From Cherax quadricarinatus (lineage: Eukaryota > Arthropoda > Malacostraca > Decapoda > Parastacidae): a DNA stretch of 64,000 nt. The translations under genes and the position numbers were made by a program. Under the pieces are notes generated by a model. That model ran no database searches and was not told the DNA's origin. It was given only the letters and a program-made list of their open reading frames with translations. Location: positions 46,755,954 through 46,819,953 of the forward strand of contig NC_091300.1 in assembly GCF_038502225.1 (NCBI RefSeq), in the 5' to 3' direction. Below, piece after piece: positions 47,761 to 58,599 of the stretch; the first letter of the stretch is position 1, and every line of letters starts with the position of its first letter.

Positions 47761-48800
47761 TCTTGATTAAAGAAGTTCCTGTATGCGGAACGACTCCTAA
47801 ATCAAGGTTCCTTGTCCGGTGCATGAGTCTTATTTACCCAATGTTTTGTACTAGTTACTTAGCGTAATTTACACCCTTCTCTTGTTTTGTTTGTTTCTCT
47901 ATTATGTAATTCTATCTGGTTTGTAAGGTGGGAATTATTCTCCCTAAATACATGCTTTTTCAAATCAATCCTTTTCTCTCTAGGTGCTTCACGATCCTCT
48001 TGATAATTCTCTCTGAAAGTATGGACTGTATACACTACTATGATACCGGATGTATTCCTGTTAATATATTAAGACTACATTTATGGGTTTCCAATTGTCC
48101 AGTAACTACTACACTTCTAATAATATTTTACAGGTCTTTGGTTTTAACGTCTCACAGAGCTCTTGCTCCTTCCCTCGTAATCCATAGGAATATGTCGCTT
48201 GTCATATATTGTTCGTTATATTCAACTCTCTTACTGCTGTTATCATCCATCATTTGATGGATGCACTTCATGCAGTGGGTTCTGGTCTCTCTCTGTCTCA
48301 CTCCCACCCCCATTCCTCTTCTCCTTTTCAGACATCTCCCATGATTATATTATGAAAACCTACGTCAGGTTTACTATTATCACTTACAAGGAAATAGATT
48401 GTGAGAATTCTGATCTTTCAAAACTGAATTTATAAGATGAGCTTTGCATTTATACTAGCACTGAACTGAAAAACCATACAGCAGAAAGGTAAATTTTATC
48501 TACGGTTTTATGGAAAGGGAAGGATAAAGGTGACATGGATTAGTCATAACTAAAATACTTGTATAAATACTGAGCTTAATACAGTGATACGACTTATTTG
48601 CTAATTCTGTGAGCTTTTAATAAGGCAATATGTCCAAGCTTTTTATATTCCGTTAATATAATCAGTGTATACCACTACCTGATACAACTGTAACAAATAT
48701 ACTGGTATCAAGTCTTGAACAGTACATCGGATAGAAGCTGTAAAAATAGTTAAACAAGAGGGAACATAACACTGTTGCGTCACTTATAAAATTACTGCTA
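47761..48800 (+). repeat. Long dispersed repeat, copy 1 (second copy 62960-64000)
   Basis: The copies share cctaaatcaa, gcat-gtcttattta, ttttggtactagttactta-type sequence, then about 900 bp starting gtaatttacacccttctctt. Copy 2 has an extra ~60-bp segment (63060-63118) absent here. It begins with a PLE-like block (ttgca/tgca-gtctta motif). No coding content is recognised in either copy. Confidence 0.8.
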
Positions 48801-49384
48801 CAGAGAATAGAACCAAACAGTCATGTAAGGGAAGAGGATTTGCCTCTGGTCGCTGTCTTGACAGCTCTCCCTCAAGTTATCGGGGAGGAAAATCAACAAT
48901 ATCACAATAGGGCACATTCCCTGAGATCCACGAATGGTTGATCTGATGGTGTTCGCGTCGAGGAGATAGTGAAACCATCTTCAGATTGTCTTATAAAAAA
49001 AGAAAATTTTGTTAAAGATCTTTGCTGACTTGTTTAGAATTTGAAAGTGGGGGTACGGAAGAGAAATTCTAAGTAATCGTCAAGAAAGTTTAATTTCTTT
49101 TAGCTTTTGGACTTTGATCTGGAAGACATGAATGAAACAGGTTAGAATCGATAAGTCAGCAAAAACCGGTTCGAGGTCAGTGTTTTGCCTGGTGTGGAAA
49201 GGAGCTCTCGGGACTCAGCACTGGCATAATTCCCAGCACGTGAGGTGCACCTAGCGACTGATGACTTTCTCTTTTTCATAGGTAACATCAGCATTATACC
49301 CTAAATCTGCACTGACATTGAAGATCATAATATTCATTACACTACACTAAGCCATCAAAACAGTACACCATGCTAAATTATACC
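48801..49384. other. Non-coding, nothing recognised
   Basis: No frame, array or familiar element found. A short Cys-free GC-richer segment at 49160-49260 has no similarity that I can place. Confidence 0.4.
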
Positions 49385-49920
49385 AAACATCACACAACTG
49401 TGTTACACCCCTATCACTACAATACACCCCTATCACTACAATACGCCCCTATCACCACAATACACCCTTATCACCACAGTACAGCCCTATCACTACAATA
49501 CGCCCCTATCACCACAATACACCCTTATCACCACAGTACACCCCTATCACTACAGTACACTCCCCTCTCACCACAATACACCCCTATCAATACAGTACAC
49601 CCCTCTCACTACAATACACCCCTATCACTACAATACACCCTTATCACCACAATACACCCCTATCACTACAGTACACTCCCGTCTCACTACAATACACCCC
49701 TATCACTACAATACACCCCTATCACTACAATACACCCCTATCACTACAATACACCCTTATCACTACAATACACCCCTATCACTACAATACACCCCTATCA
49801 CTACAATACACCCCTATCACTACAATACACCCTTATCACTACAATACACCCCTATCACTACAGTACACTCCCGTCTCACTACAATACACCCCTATCACTA
49901 CAATACACCCCTATCATATA
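49385..49920 (+). repeat. Minisatellite of a 19-bp unit, left part
   Basis: cccctatcactacaataca repeats about 27 times with an occasional variant (tcaccacagta). The array resumes at 50487 after a SINE-like insertion. Confidence 0.95.
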
Positions 49921-49964
49921 TGTGCACTCCCGTCTATATATATATACCCCTATCATATATGTGC

Positions 49965-49965
49965 A

Positions 49966-50050
<85 letters not shown>
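49965..50050. repeat. (TA)n microsatellite
   Basis: About 35 uninterrupted TA dinucleotides with flanking TATATA-rich sequence. Confidence 0.97.
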
Positions 50051-50051
<1 letters not shown>

Positions 50052-50064
50052 GTATATATATTAT

Positions 50065-50487
50065 TGTGACTACGAACGAGTAGTATTGAATCAATAACAA
50101 CACTACAACTAGCCGAGGATTCGAACCCATGTCGTTTTGGCTCTGCCTCGTGGTGAGCGAAAATCACATTATGCTCTAACCCACTGAACCACCAGTGGGT
50201 TAGAGCATCATGTGAACCACCCACTGAACCTGCCATCTGCCCCGCCCCTTTGGGGCGGGGCAGATGGCAGACCAGAGGCCATGCTTCTCCCTACGAGCCT
50301 CGTGAGGGCGGGGAATGTGGCTAGGACTGGGGACAGTTGGTCCCAAAGATGAGGGGGTACTTGTACCTCCTCCCATGGGAGACTTACGTCTCGAGACACT
50401 CCCCAGATAGGGAGCCAAGGCCGGGTCACCACTACTTGGAAAAGACCCGGGCCGAGAGAATACCGGCGAATAAAAGAAAAAAAACAC
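50065..50487. mobile_element. tRNA-like SINE pair with A-rich end, inside the 19-bp array
   Basis: The minus strand at 50105-50195 has an A-box ggttcagtgggttagagc and a B-box gggttcgaatcctc. Next to it on the plus strand, gtgggttagagcatcatgtg starts an oppositely oriented copy that continues through cccgcccctttggggcgggg and tggcagaccagaggcc, ending in gaataaaagaaaaaaaa. The head-to-head pair forms a hairpin around caccagtgggttag. The A-rich end suggests L1/RTE-type mobilisation. The 19-bp array resumes right after the A-run. Confidence 0.65.
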
Positions 50488-50760
50488 CCCTATCACTACA
50501 ATACACCCCTATCACTACAATACACCCCTATTGCTACAATACACCCCTATTGCTACAATACATCCCTATCACTACAATACATAATGTACACCCCTATTAC
50601 TACAATCCACCTCTATCACTACAATACACCTTATCACTACAATTCTACCCCATCACTACAATACACCTTATCACTACAATGCTTCCCAATCACTACAATA
50701 CATCTTATCACTAAACTACTTTCTCATCACTACAATACACCTTATCACTACAATGCTTCC
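50488..50760 (+). repeat. Minisatellite of a 19-bp unit, right part
   Basis: The first four units match the left part closely, and later ones decay (ttgctacaata, ccttatcactacaat). The 50760-51040 stretch still shows cacta/tcact words and probably is older array sequence. Confidence 0.85.
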
Positions 50761-51040
50761 GGTTTGTTTACACTGAAGGATACTGCCATCACTGCACTAT
50801 ACCAGCATCACCACCATACCATCACCTTCTCTATATTTACTACTATTAATACTACTATTATCACATTGCATTGCACTACTATCACTTCACATGTCCACCA
50901 CCGCACTATAATTTCTGAACTACAATCACTACGTTACCTCGCTACATTACCCCACCACGCCACACCACCAATAATATTACTCACCAATTTCACATTAAAT
51001 CACTATCACTACACGTCTTCACCACTACACTATAATTCCT

Positions 51041-51388
51041 AAATTACAAACACATTACTACTTCTTAACCACCACACCACACTAAACTACACCACCAATA
51101 ATATTACTCATCTTCACCACACAATACTACATTTTCACTTTACAAATCATTTTCATGACACAAACCTGTCCAATACGCTTAATTCCTCACTTCATCTTTA
51201 CCTCATAACCCGGCTCACCTTCATAACTATAATTATCACAAATTTTAACTAAACTCACTCACTTCAGAGCAGTAACTAGCTCCACTATATTAACTTAATG
51301 GCATATGTGGGGCTGTTCAGAAAGCTGTCTCTTACATTCATCTAAAAATCTACGATTAGACTTTGACTAATTGTTGTTCTTATTCATC
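51041..51388. other. 5' flank of the kinase, nothing clear
   Basis: AT-rich with cactac-type low complexity to about 51150. No TATA box or splice site that I would trust. 51290-51388 may be the 5' UTR. Confidence 0.4.
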
Positions 51389-52384
51389 ATGGATTCGGAG
51401 AATCAGTTTGAATACCTCAAGTATGACCGCTTTGAAGCTCGCTACTTGGCAGGAAAAATGGAATACCTGGGAGGAGGGATGACAGGTGATGCCTACCTCA
51501 TCGAGCCTAAACACGCCTGTGGGACTCAATATGTAGTCAAACTCGGAAAGTCAGATTTTCTACTTCAGAAATACAAGTCAGAGGCTTCCAGACTGCGATA
51601 TTTGTCTGGAGCTGGAGGGTGTCCTCGCCTGGTAGCAGTGTGTAAGGATGTCCCAGCCTTCGTAACCACCTTCGATTGTAAACACACTCTTGAAAATTTT
51701 TTAGCCAACTGTGGACCCAAGGAAGCAATGGAAGTTTTCTTGAAGTTGGCATTGGCTGTGAAAGAAGTTCATGACAAAGGATACATACACAACGATATCA
51801 AACCTGATAACATCATTGTTTCAGGATCCATCGGCAATTATAGAGTATCTATAATTGATTTTGGAAGAGCTAGACGAAATGGGGAAGTAATTGAGACTTT
51901 CGCTTCTCCTGATCCTGAACGATTCCCACATGCAGCTCCTGAAGTGGCCGATGGACAACCTTGTACACCACCTGCCGATGTCTATGCAATGGGCAAAATG
52001 TATCTAGATATTAGAACAAAATTTGATGAAGTCCCTCAGGAACTTGAAACGCTAGCAGAGCAGGCCAGGCAAAGTGACCCTATGAAACGCCCTTCCATCT
52101 TGGAGATCATTGCTCAAATCCAAAACATCATCAAATGTTTGAAGCCCTCCAAGAGAGAAGTCCCTGGCCAAACCAAGAGCAAATTCTGGACAGAAGTTCC
52201 TGGCCAGACTAAGACAAAGTTCCGGACAGAGGTCCCTGGCCAGAACAAGACAAAGAAGACCCACAGTGCTGTCTTCAACGATATTAAACCAGTTAGCATG
52301 GTATCAGAAGCAAGGCGGTCTGCAGCTGAGAAGAGTTGTGCTAGAGCCAGAGCATGGAAAAGGGCCGGAGGTTCCATAAAATGA
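51389..52384 (+). CDS. Intronless Ser/Thr-type protein kinase (331 aa)
   Basis: I start at ATG 51389 (tcATCATGG: A at -3, G at +4) instead of the upstream TTG. Residues 21-250 form a small protein kinase. They have a glycine loop GGGMTGDAYLI at 28-38, VVK with Lys51, Glu65 in helix C, the catalytic loop HNDIKPDN with Asp136, Lys138 and Asn141, DFG at 157-159, APE at 183-185, DVYAMG at 197 and a final Arg near 234. HNDIKP (instead of HRDLKP) and the short N-lobe recall the divergent kinases expanded in crustaceans. The C-terminal tail has three 13-residue repeats of the form EVPGQTK-KF-T (about 257-292), then a basic end. All catalytic residues are present. Substrate unknown. A poly(A)-like run 24 nt past the stop suggests a retrocopy. 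Confidence 0.85.
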   Translation: MDSENQFEYLKYDRFEARYLAGKMEYLGGGMTGDAYLIEPKHACGTQYVVKLGKSDFLLQKYKSEASRLRYLSGAGGCPRLVAVCKDVPAFVTTFDCKHTLENFLANCGPKEAMEVFLKLALAVKEVHDKGYIHNDIKPDNIIVSGSIGNYRVSIIDFGRARRNGEVIETFASPDPERFPHAAPEVADGQPCTPPADVYAMGKMYLDIRTKFDEVPQELETLAEQARQSDPMKRPSILEIIAQIQNIIKCLKPSKREVPGQTKSKFWTEVPGQTKTKFRTEVPGQNKTKKTHSAVFNDIKPVSMVSEARRSAAEKSCARARAWKRAGGSIK

Positions 52385-52408
52385 ACATCTAGTAGGTGTA
52401 GAATTTAA

Positions 52409-52431
52409 AAAAAAAAACAAAAAAAAAAAAA
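52409..52431 (+). other. Genomic A-rich run after the kinase stop
   Basis: aaaaaaaaaaacaaaaaaaa-type run within 25 nt of the stop codon, without a preceding AATAAA. It fits a processed retrocopy, although the very short 3' UTR could also be coincidence. Confidence 0.45.
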
Positions 52432-52547
52432 TAGAACTCGAAGAGCAGCCACCTCCACGTGGTGAGTTCTGGGTATTATATGTGACTGTAAATAGATAAT
52501 CAGTCATGCAAAATAGCCGAGAGCTGCTCACTTTACCTATATTACAC

Positions 52548-52641
<94 letters not shown>
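52548..52641. repeat. (TA)n microsatellite
   Basis: About 46 TA dinucleotides without interruption. Confidence 0.97.
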
Positions 52642-52643
<2 letters not shown>

Positions 52644-53159
52644 AAAGAGTTGTTGTCACTAAAGTGTAGAACAAAGTCTCTTCCACTTTTCGCTGATGAA
52701 TCTTACAACAGTGAACTGATAAATACTTTATATATTTCTCCTTTTCATAGGCAATGCGTCATATTATCCAAATTTTGATAAGCAACGTACCATAACCTTT
52801 TCGAGAATCCCGTATCAGTCCCAGCATAATTTATAACACGTTCCGAATGACATAGTGATGGTGCTCAAGGTACTCATTGAACCTCTGCAGTATATGACAG
52901 ACATACAAGTTCTAAAACTGTTTCAAAATTTTCCATACTTCGTAGAGATACCTGACGGAGTTCATCGTTGGTGCCATGTGACAGACTTCGTCAGGGTGAC
53001 CTTTCACGAGTCCAGTGTTTCTCAGCGGGGGCCATTTGGACTACAGGAGGAAAATCAAGTGTTAAGGCCAGAGGATGAATTGGGAGGGTTATGCACCTTT
53101 TGAAGTTTTCCTTTAGATGCAACATGCGAATATTCATTCAGTTGCCACTATATTAAACA
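52642..53159. other. Non-coding, one short unassigned frame
   Basis: An 82-codon plus-strand frame (52855-53103) contains FQNFPYFVEIPDGVHRW, but I recognise no domain and see no conserved neighbour. Possibly a degraded mobile-element piece. Confidence 0.3.
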
Positions 53160-54030
53160 ACATATCAAATCAGCCAATCATGAAGCAGCACTTTAATGCC
53201 TAAAAGCATGCAGACATGGTCAAGGGGTTCAGTTATTGTTCAGATAAAACATCAAAATGGAGAAGAAATGTGATCGAGGTAACTGACCGTGGAATGATCG
53301 TTGGTGCCAGACGGGATGGTCTGAGTATCTCAGAAAATGCTGAACTTGAGATTTTCATGCACATCAGTCTTTAGAGTTTGCAGAGAATGGTGTGTATAAC
53401 ACAAAACATTAAGTGAGCGGCAGTTTTGTGGACAGAAACGAGGTGTTAATGATGGAAGTCAGAGGAGAATGACCAGACGGGTTCAATCTGAAAGGAAGGT
53501 AAAAGTACACAAATAACCCGCACATAAAAGAAAGAAGCTTACGACGACGTTTCGGTCCGACTTGGACCAGTCACGGTATTGTGCCTTTTTTGTTATTTAA
53601 GGTAAAAGTAACTCAAATAATCAAACATTTCTGGATGCATAACACTTCGTGCCTTGAAATGGATGGAAACACCAACATAAAACCATACCAGTTTCCACTC
53701 CTTGCAGCTATGATCAGTTAACTGAAGCTACAGTGGGCACAGGCACACCAACATTAGACAGATGAAAATTGAAAAACATCGCCTGGTTTGGTAATAGCGA
53801 TTTCTGCTGAAGTAGGCAGATAGTAGTGTCGAAATTTGGCGCAAACATTTAGAATGTGTTGGAACGGAAGATTCGCAACATGAATGTGCAACCAGATCTG
53901 CACTTGTAACTGCGTGATGCTATCATGTCAACATGGACCAAAATCTCTAAGGACTGTGTCCAGTATTTTGTTGAATCTATGCCACGAAGAATTCAAGGTG
54001 GTCTAAGGGCAAAGGCGGAACCCTACCCAA
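53160..54030 (+). pseudogene. Tc1/mariner transposase remnant
   Basis: Frames recall Tc1-type transposases: an N-terminal helix-turn-helix region (SERQFCGQKRG, QRRMTRRVQSERK), a middle part (KLQWAQAHQH, KNIAWFGNS), then MSTWTKISKDCVQYFVESMP and RRIQGGLRAKAEP at the C-terminus. The DDE catalytic centre between these is deleted and several stops are present. The epsilon repeat at 53508-53598 is inserted in the N-terminal part. Confidence 0.75.
53508..53598 (-). mobile_element. Epsilon PLE-type insertion with 12-bp TSD
   Basis: aaggtaaaagta flanks it (53496-53507, 53599-53610). The minus strand reads gtgactggtcc, aagtc, ggaccGAAACGTCGTC, then cgtaagcttctttc. Stem II (GGUCC/GGACC), GAAAC and GUC remain, but the CUGANGA core has been lost (GUGACU). 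A small inverted-repeat arm (caataccgtgac) is present. A related end lies next to a PLE nuclease at 62520-62790. Confidence 0.7.
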
Positions 54031-54034
54031 TACT

Positions 54035-54600
54035 AGAAGTGGAGAACACTGCACCAAATGGAGATGGTGGCCCTGGTGATGAAACAGGTAAAGATAACGT
54101 TATACAATTTCCAGAGGTACAAAGTAACAATACTGATGGAGATGGAACAGAAGGGTATGATGCCTCTGGGAATAGTTTTGACACATTACCAGTAAAAACT
54201 GCTGGAAGCACTGATGTCCGTACAGGGGCGGTAGGCAGAGGGGAAACAGAAAAAAATGCACCAGTAGGGAATGCAACCACAAAAATTTAATCCTGGCAAA
54301 CAAAAAATCCAATCTATGCAGATTCTATGTCTTGGGTATCTGCTGGCATGGTATATCTGGAAAAACAAGTGGGACATGCACTTTTGATCATTCCAAAAAA
54401 AATGCCGCAAGCACTTGACAACTTATTTCACCCCGAAATGTGTCACTTGTCAGTTCATGAAAAAAAATGCTACAACATATACTGTCAGTCACACAAATTA
54501 AAGGTGACAAGGTACAGATCACCCAGACAAAACCTCTCCAGAGAAGGAGATCTTTTGTTGCCAGAAAGGAAAAAAGACTGGTAGGAAATGACAAATCCTA
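54035..54600 (+). pseudogene. LINE X ORF1 remnant with Cys/His fingers
   Basis: After an acidic, Gly-rich stretch (GDGGPGDETGKDNVIQF), frames contain LCRFYVLGICWHGISGKT and SGTCTFDH. A second block follows (FHPEMCHLSVHEKKCYN, then CQSHKLKVTRYRS). This resembles tandem CCCH zinc fingers of a LINE ORF1. Frame changes at about 54330 and 54460. Confidence 0.5.
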
Positions 54601-54689
54601 CACCAACCGAAAACACTTCTGGAGTGGAGGGGCAGTCATTGGCCTCCACTCCGGAACAACAGATATTGATGCCAGCAAAGAAGCCCCAT

Positions 54690-55830
54690 TAAACTCCATC
54701 AATATAACGACATTTATCTTTTCAAACATACAGGGGTCCAAAGCCATCAACAAACAACAAAATATCTTGCATCAAGGGACTGCTCACGGAGTCAAATATG
54801 GAACCCAGGTTATAACCTATTCAGATGCGACAGACTTAACAGGCAACAAGAGGAGGCTTGGCCTATACATTAAAGAATCGCTCATTTCCTCAGAACTTTA
54901 AACACCTCAAATAATGTAGTTGAAGTTTTGGCATTAAAGATCGAAAACCAAAACCTTGTCATTGTGGTTGTACAAGAGCCTTCGAATGCAACTTCCCAGC
55001 AATTCTAGGAAAATCTTTTGGAAATTGACCACTGTTTGGAAAACCTTCTAACTCCTGCCTCAAACATCTTGCTACTAGGGGATTTCAGCCTGAGGCAACT
55101 AAAATGGAGGAGTGTAGCAAATAATGTTTCAGAAGTGGCAGCTCAGATGAAAATTCACATACACATGAGTTATTAAATCTTTGCACCAAATTCACCTTAA
55201 ACCAGCAAAAATAAAGCCTACAAGACTAGAAAATACACTGGACCTCATCATCACTAACAACGACGATCTGATACATATAAGAGTATCAAAGACACTCAGA
55301 GGTACAAACATGTATGCACAGGGCTCCTGACCAGCAAAATGTGATCAGTTATGAGGGTGCCTTCATAAAATTCAACTTCAGAAACAAAAACATACCCTGG
55401 GAACAAGTCAACAACGTCTTAAATGAAACAAGCTGAGAAGATATTCTAAACAACACGGATCCGATCCTTTGCCTACAGAGAATTAACTCTGTGGCATGTG
55501 AGGTATTCTCAAGGCACATTCCTTTTAGAAAAAGAAATAAAAGATGTATACTAGAAAGAGGGAAACGCTTCCTATACATGCAAAGGCGAAGAATCATAGA
55601 ACTGCTGAAAGGAACCAGTATATCTGAAATATGAAGGGAAGCACTGGTCAGATAAATAGCAAATATCGAACTTAAGCTTAGGGAATCTTACAGGACACAA
55701 GAATCTCAGCAAGATCTTAAAGCCATAAAGGAACTTGAAAGAAACCCAAAATTCTCTTCTCTTATGCCAGATCTAAGGTAAAGCCAGTACCCAGCATTGG
55801 ACCCCTGCTTAGACGAGATAGGACTACACA
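54690..55830 (+). pseudogene. LINE X EEP endonuclease remnant
   Basis: FIFSNIQGSKAINKQQN opens the domain (N of the active site), followed by KRRLGLYIKES, NLVIVVVQEPSN and ASNILLLGDFSLRQLKW. GDFS replaces the usual GDFN. Stops and indels break the frame. 55100-55830 has only low-grade similarity (LDLIITNNDDL). Confidence 0.6.
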
Positions 55831-55839
55831 GATGACAGT

Positions 55840-57575
55840 AAAGAAATGAGTGAGATACTAGAGTCCCAATATGACTCATTGTTCAGCGAGCCGTTAATCA
55901 GACTAAGAGTCGACAATCTAAATGAACTTTTAATGACCGAGACTCAAAATCTGGTCATTTCAAAAATCTCTGACGTTATCCTAACACAACAAGACTTCGA
56001 AAATGCAATTAAAGATATGCCCATGCACTCTGTCCCAGGCCCAGACTCGTGGAACTCCGTGTTAATCAAGAAATGCAAGAAGCCCTGTCATGTGCCTTCA
56101 GAATTCTATGGAGAAGGAGCATGAACACAGGAGTCATCCCACACTCACTAAAAACAGCAGACATAGCCCCACTCCACAAAGGTGGCAGTAAGGCAATTGC
56201 AAAGAACTACAGACCGATAGCACTAACATCCCACATTATAATATTCTTTGAAAGGGTTCTAAGAAGCAAGATCGCAAACCACCTAAATACACAACCCAAG
56301 GCAACACTGGTTTAGAATAGGTCGCCCCTGCCTATCCCAGCGACTGGACCACTATGACAAGGTTCTGGATGTTTTAGAGGATAAACAAAATGCAGATGTA
56401 ATATACACAGACTTTGCGAAAGCCTTCGACAGGTGCAACCACAGTGTAAAAGTACACAAAATGCGTGATAAATGATAACAGGAAAAGTTGATAGATGGAT
56501 TTATAATTTCCTAACAAATAGAACACAAAGAGTAAGAGTAAGCAGAGTAAAATCTGAGGCGGCTATAGTGAAAAGCTCTGTTCCACAAGGCACAGTACTC
56601 ACTCGCATCCTGTTCCTTATTTTTCATATCTGACTTCCTTTGCGGATGACACCCGAATTGCCATGAAAGTGTCCTACATCGAAGACACTGTAAGATTCCA
56701 AGCGGACATCAACCAAATCTTTAAATGGGCTGCAGAAAACAATATAAAGTTCAATGAGAAATTTCAACTACTCAGATACGGAAAACTTGAGGAAATTAAA
56801 ACTGTATCTGGGTATAAAACAAATTATAACCACACAGTAGAGCGAGAAACTGAAGTGAAGGACCTAGGAGTAATAATGTCATAGGATCTCACTTTCAAAG
56901 ACTACAACAAGGTATCTACCTAGTCTGCTAGAAAAATGATAGGATGGATAATGAGAACATTCAAAACTAAGGAAGCCAAGCTCATGATGATTCTCTTCAA
57001 GTGTTTGTTCACTCTAGGCTGGAATACTGCTGTGCACTAACTGTCCCCTTCAAGGCAGGCAAAATTGCTGACCTGTAGAATGTACAGAGAACTTTCACGG
57101 CACACATAAGTGTGATAAAGCACCTACATTACTGGGAACGGCTGAGTGCCCATGATATGTATTCCTGGAATGCAGGCTGGAAAAATATATGATAATATAC
57201 ACTTGGAAAATCTTAGAGGGATTAGTACGAAACTTGCACACGAGAAGAATCACTCCCTACGAAAGCAAAAGACTTGGCAGGATATGCAACATTTCCCCAA
57301 TGAAAAGGAGGGGTGCCACGAGTACATTAAGAGCCAATACAGTAAGTGTGAGGGTGCCCAAGTCTGTTCAACTGCCTCCCAGCATACATACAGCATGCCA
57401 ATAGACTCCTGGCTGTCTTCAAGAAGGCGTTGGACAAGCACCTAAAGTCAGTACTTGATCAGCCGGGCTGTGGTTCGTACGACGGTTTATGTGCACCCAG
57501 CAGTAACAGCCTGGATGATCAGACCCTGATCAGCCACGAGGCCTGGTCTCAGACAGGGCCACGGAGGCGTTGACC
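55840..57575 (+). pseudogene. LINE X reverse transcriptase and C-terminal domain, broken
   Basis: RT blocks are VPGPDSWNSVLIKKC, HKGGSKAIAKNYRPIALTSH, YTDFAKAFDRCNH (palm A), SSVPQGTVL (palm B) and FADDTRIAMK. A 27-bp-scale insert after RCNHS interrupts palm A. The C-terminal part has YMIIYTWKILEGLV, SKRLGRICN and KALDKHLKSVLDQPGCGSY. At least four frameshifts. Related to CR1-superfamily RTs but not to the CR1 families above. Confidence 0.75.
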
Positions 57576-57585
57576 CTCGATACCC

Positions 57586-57692
57586 TCTCCAGGTATACTC
57601 TAGGTATACTCCAGGTATACTCCAGGTATACTCCAGGTATACTCCAGGTATACTCCAGGTATACTCCAGGTATACTCCAGGTATACTCCAGA
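57586..57692 (+). repeat. LINE X 3' tail, 11-bp repeats
   Basis: tatactccagg repeats nine times, following ctccaggtatactctagg. It continues the element end, analogous to the octamer tail of CR1. Confidence 0.9.
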
Positions 57693-58598
57693 TTGTGCAT
57701 GACTTATTTTCCTCCTGTTCTACGTAATTTATTAATTCTGGAATTTCGCTTATATCTACCTTCATAAAAATTGAGAGGAAATAAGTGATAAAAATTCTAC
57801 ACGTTTCTCTATCCGTGTGTGAGCTGACCTGAGTAACTTTGAAGTGGACCTATCTTGTCGCTAATCTTACTTCTATATACCTGAAAGAAACCTTTTGGGT
57901 TAAATTTCGAATCCCTTGCGACTTTAACCTCATAATTTCTTTTTGCTAGTCTTATTCCCTTTTTTTTATTTCCCTTTAATAATTAAATATATTGATTTCT
58001 TTACAGTCCCTCTCCTACTTCGATTAGCCTGTAAATGGTTCTCTTTTGACCATTGACATGTTTTAATCTATTGTTTATCCATTTAGGAACATTTTTGTTT
58101 GATCTAATTTCTCTTTTGGAACATAATTCTTATAAGTAGTCTCAGCAGCTACAACTATGCTCTGTAAAATGTCTTATCTGTAACCATCACAACCTACCTG
58201 ACCCATAGTCAGGTCATTCCAGTTCAACCCACCCAGGTACTTTCTCATTCCTATGAAATCAGCCAAGGGGAAGTCAGCGACAGATACTTTATTATAGTTA
58301 TTAGGGTAATTCCATGATCTATTGAAAGTGAGTGATGTGTGATCGCTTTCCCAAATTCATCATTAACCTCAAAACTATTAATTAGTGATTAATTGTTGGC
58401 AAGAACTAAGTCAAGCAGTTTATTTCCTCTAATTGGCTCTGTCACAAACTGTTTTAAAAAGCAATCTTGAATGTTATAAATGTCGTGAGAATCAAGATTT
58501 CTTGTCAAATTGCTCCGATCAATTTGTCTAAAGTTAAAATTTCCCATTTACACGACGTATGAATTTTGTCCCATAAAAATTCGCTGCATTCCTTACCT
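57693..58598 (-). pseudogene. Family-1 CR1 ORF2 fragment, decayed
   Basis: On the minus strand it matches family-1 ORF2 from the EEP end (NFNFRQIDRSNLT, KQFVTEPIRGNKLLD) through the linker (RSNKNVPKWINNRLKH, RDKIGPLQSYSGQLT) to the region before the RT (IPELINYVEQEENKSCTI). Stops and indels throughout. The left end meets the LINE X tail and the right end meets the 20-bp array. Confidence 0.75.
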
Positions 58599-58599
58599 A

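Larger units (their letters stand above)
54035..57692 (+). mobile_element. Decayed LINE of another lineage (LINE X) with octa/undecamer tail
   Basis: In order: an Asp/Gly-rich ORF1 start (54035-54290), a CCCH/Cys-His block (54300-54600), EEP endonuclease (54690-55400), RT (55840-57180), a C-terminal domain to 57572, and a tail of tatactccagg repeats (57586-57692). It carries stops and frameshifts throughout. A 3'-end copy lies at 62029-62298. Confidence 0.7.

Noticed and set aside
47576..47824. 82-codon minus frame rich in RTPESEL/PQNQN
   Set aside because: Translation of the 20-bp satellite; the periodicity explains the frame.
47928..48435. Frames of 109 and 78 codons in the 1-kb repeat
   Set aside because: The homologous copy at 63121-63700 has different frame boundaries, so there is no coding conservation.
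49370..49975. 201-codon frame with TIHPYHYNTPLS repeats
   Set aside because: Translation of the 19-bp minisatellite, ending in TA-rich DNA.
50105..50195. A functional tRNA gene
   Set aside because: A- and B-box are present, but no cloverleaf with a convincing acceptor and anticodon stem; it sits in a SINE.
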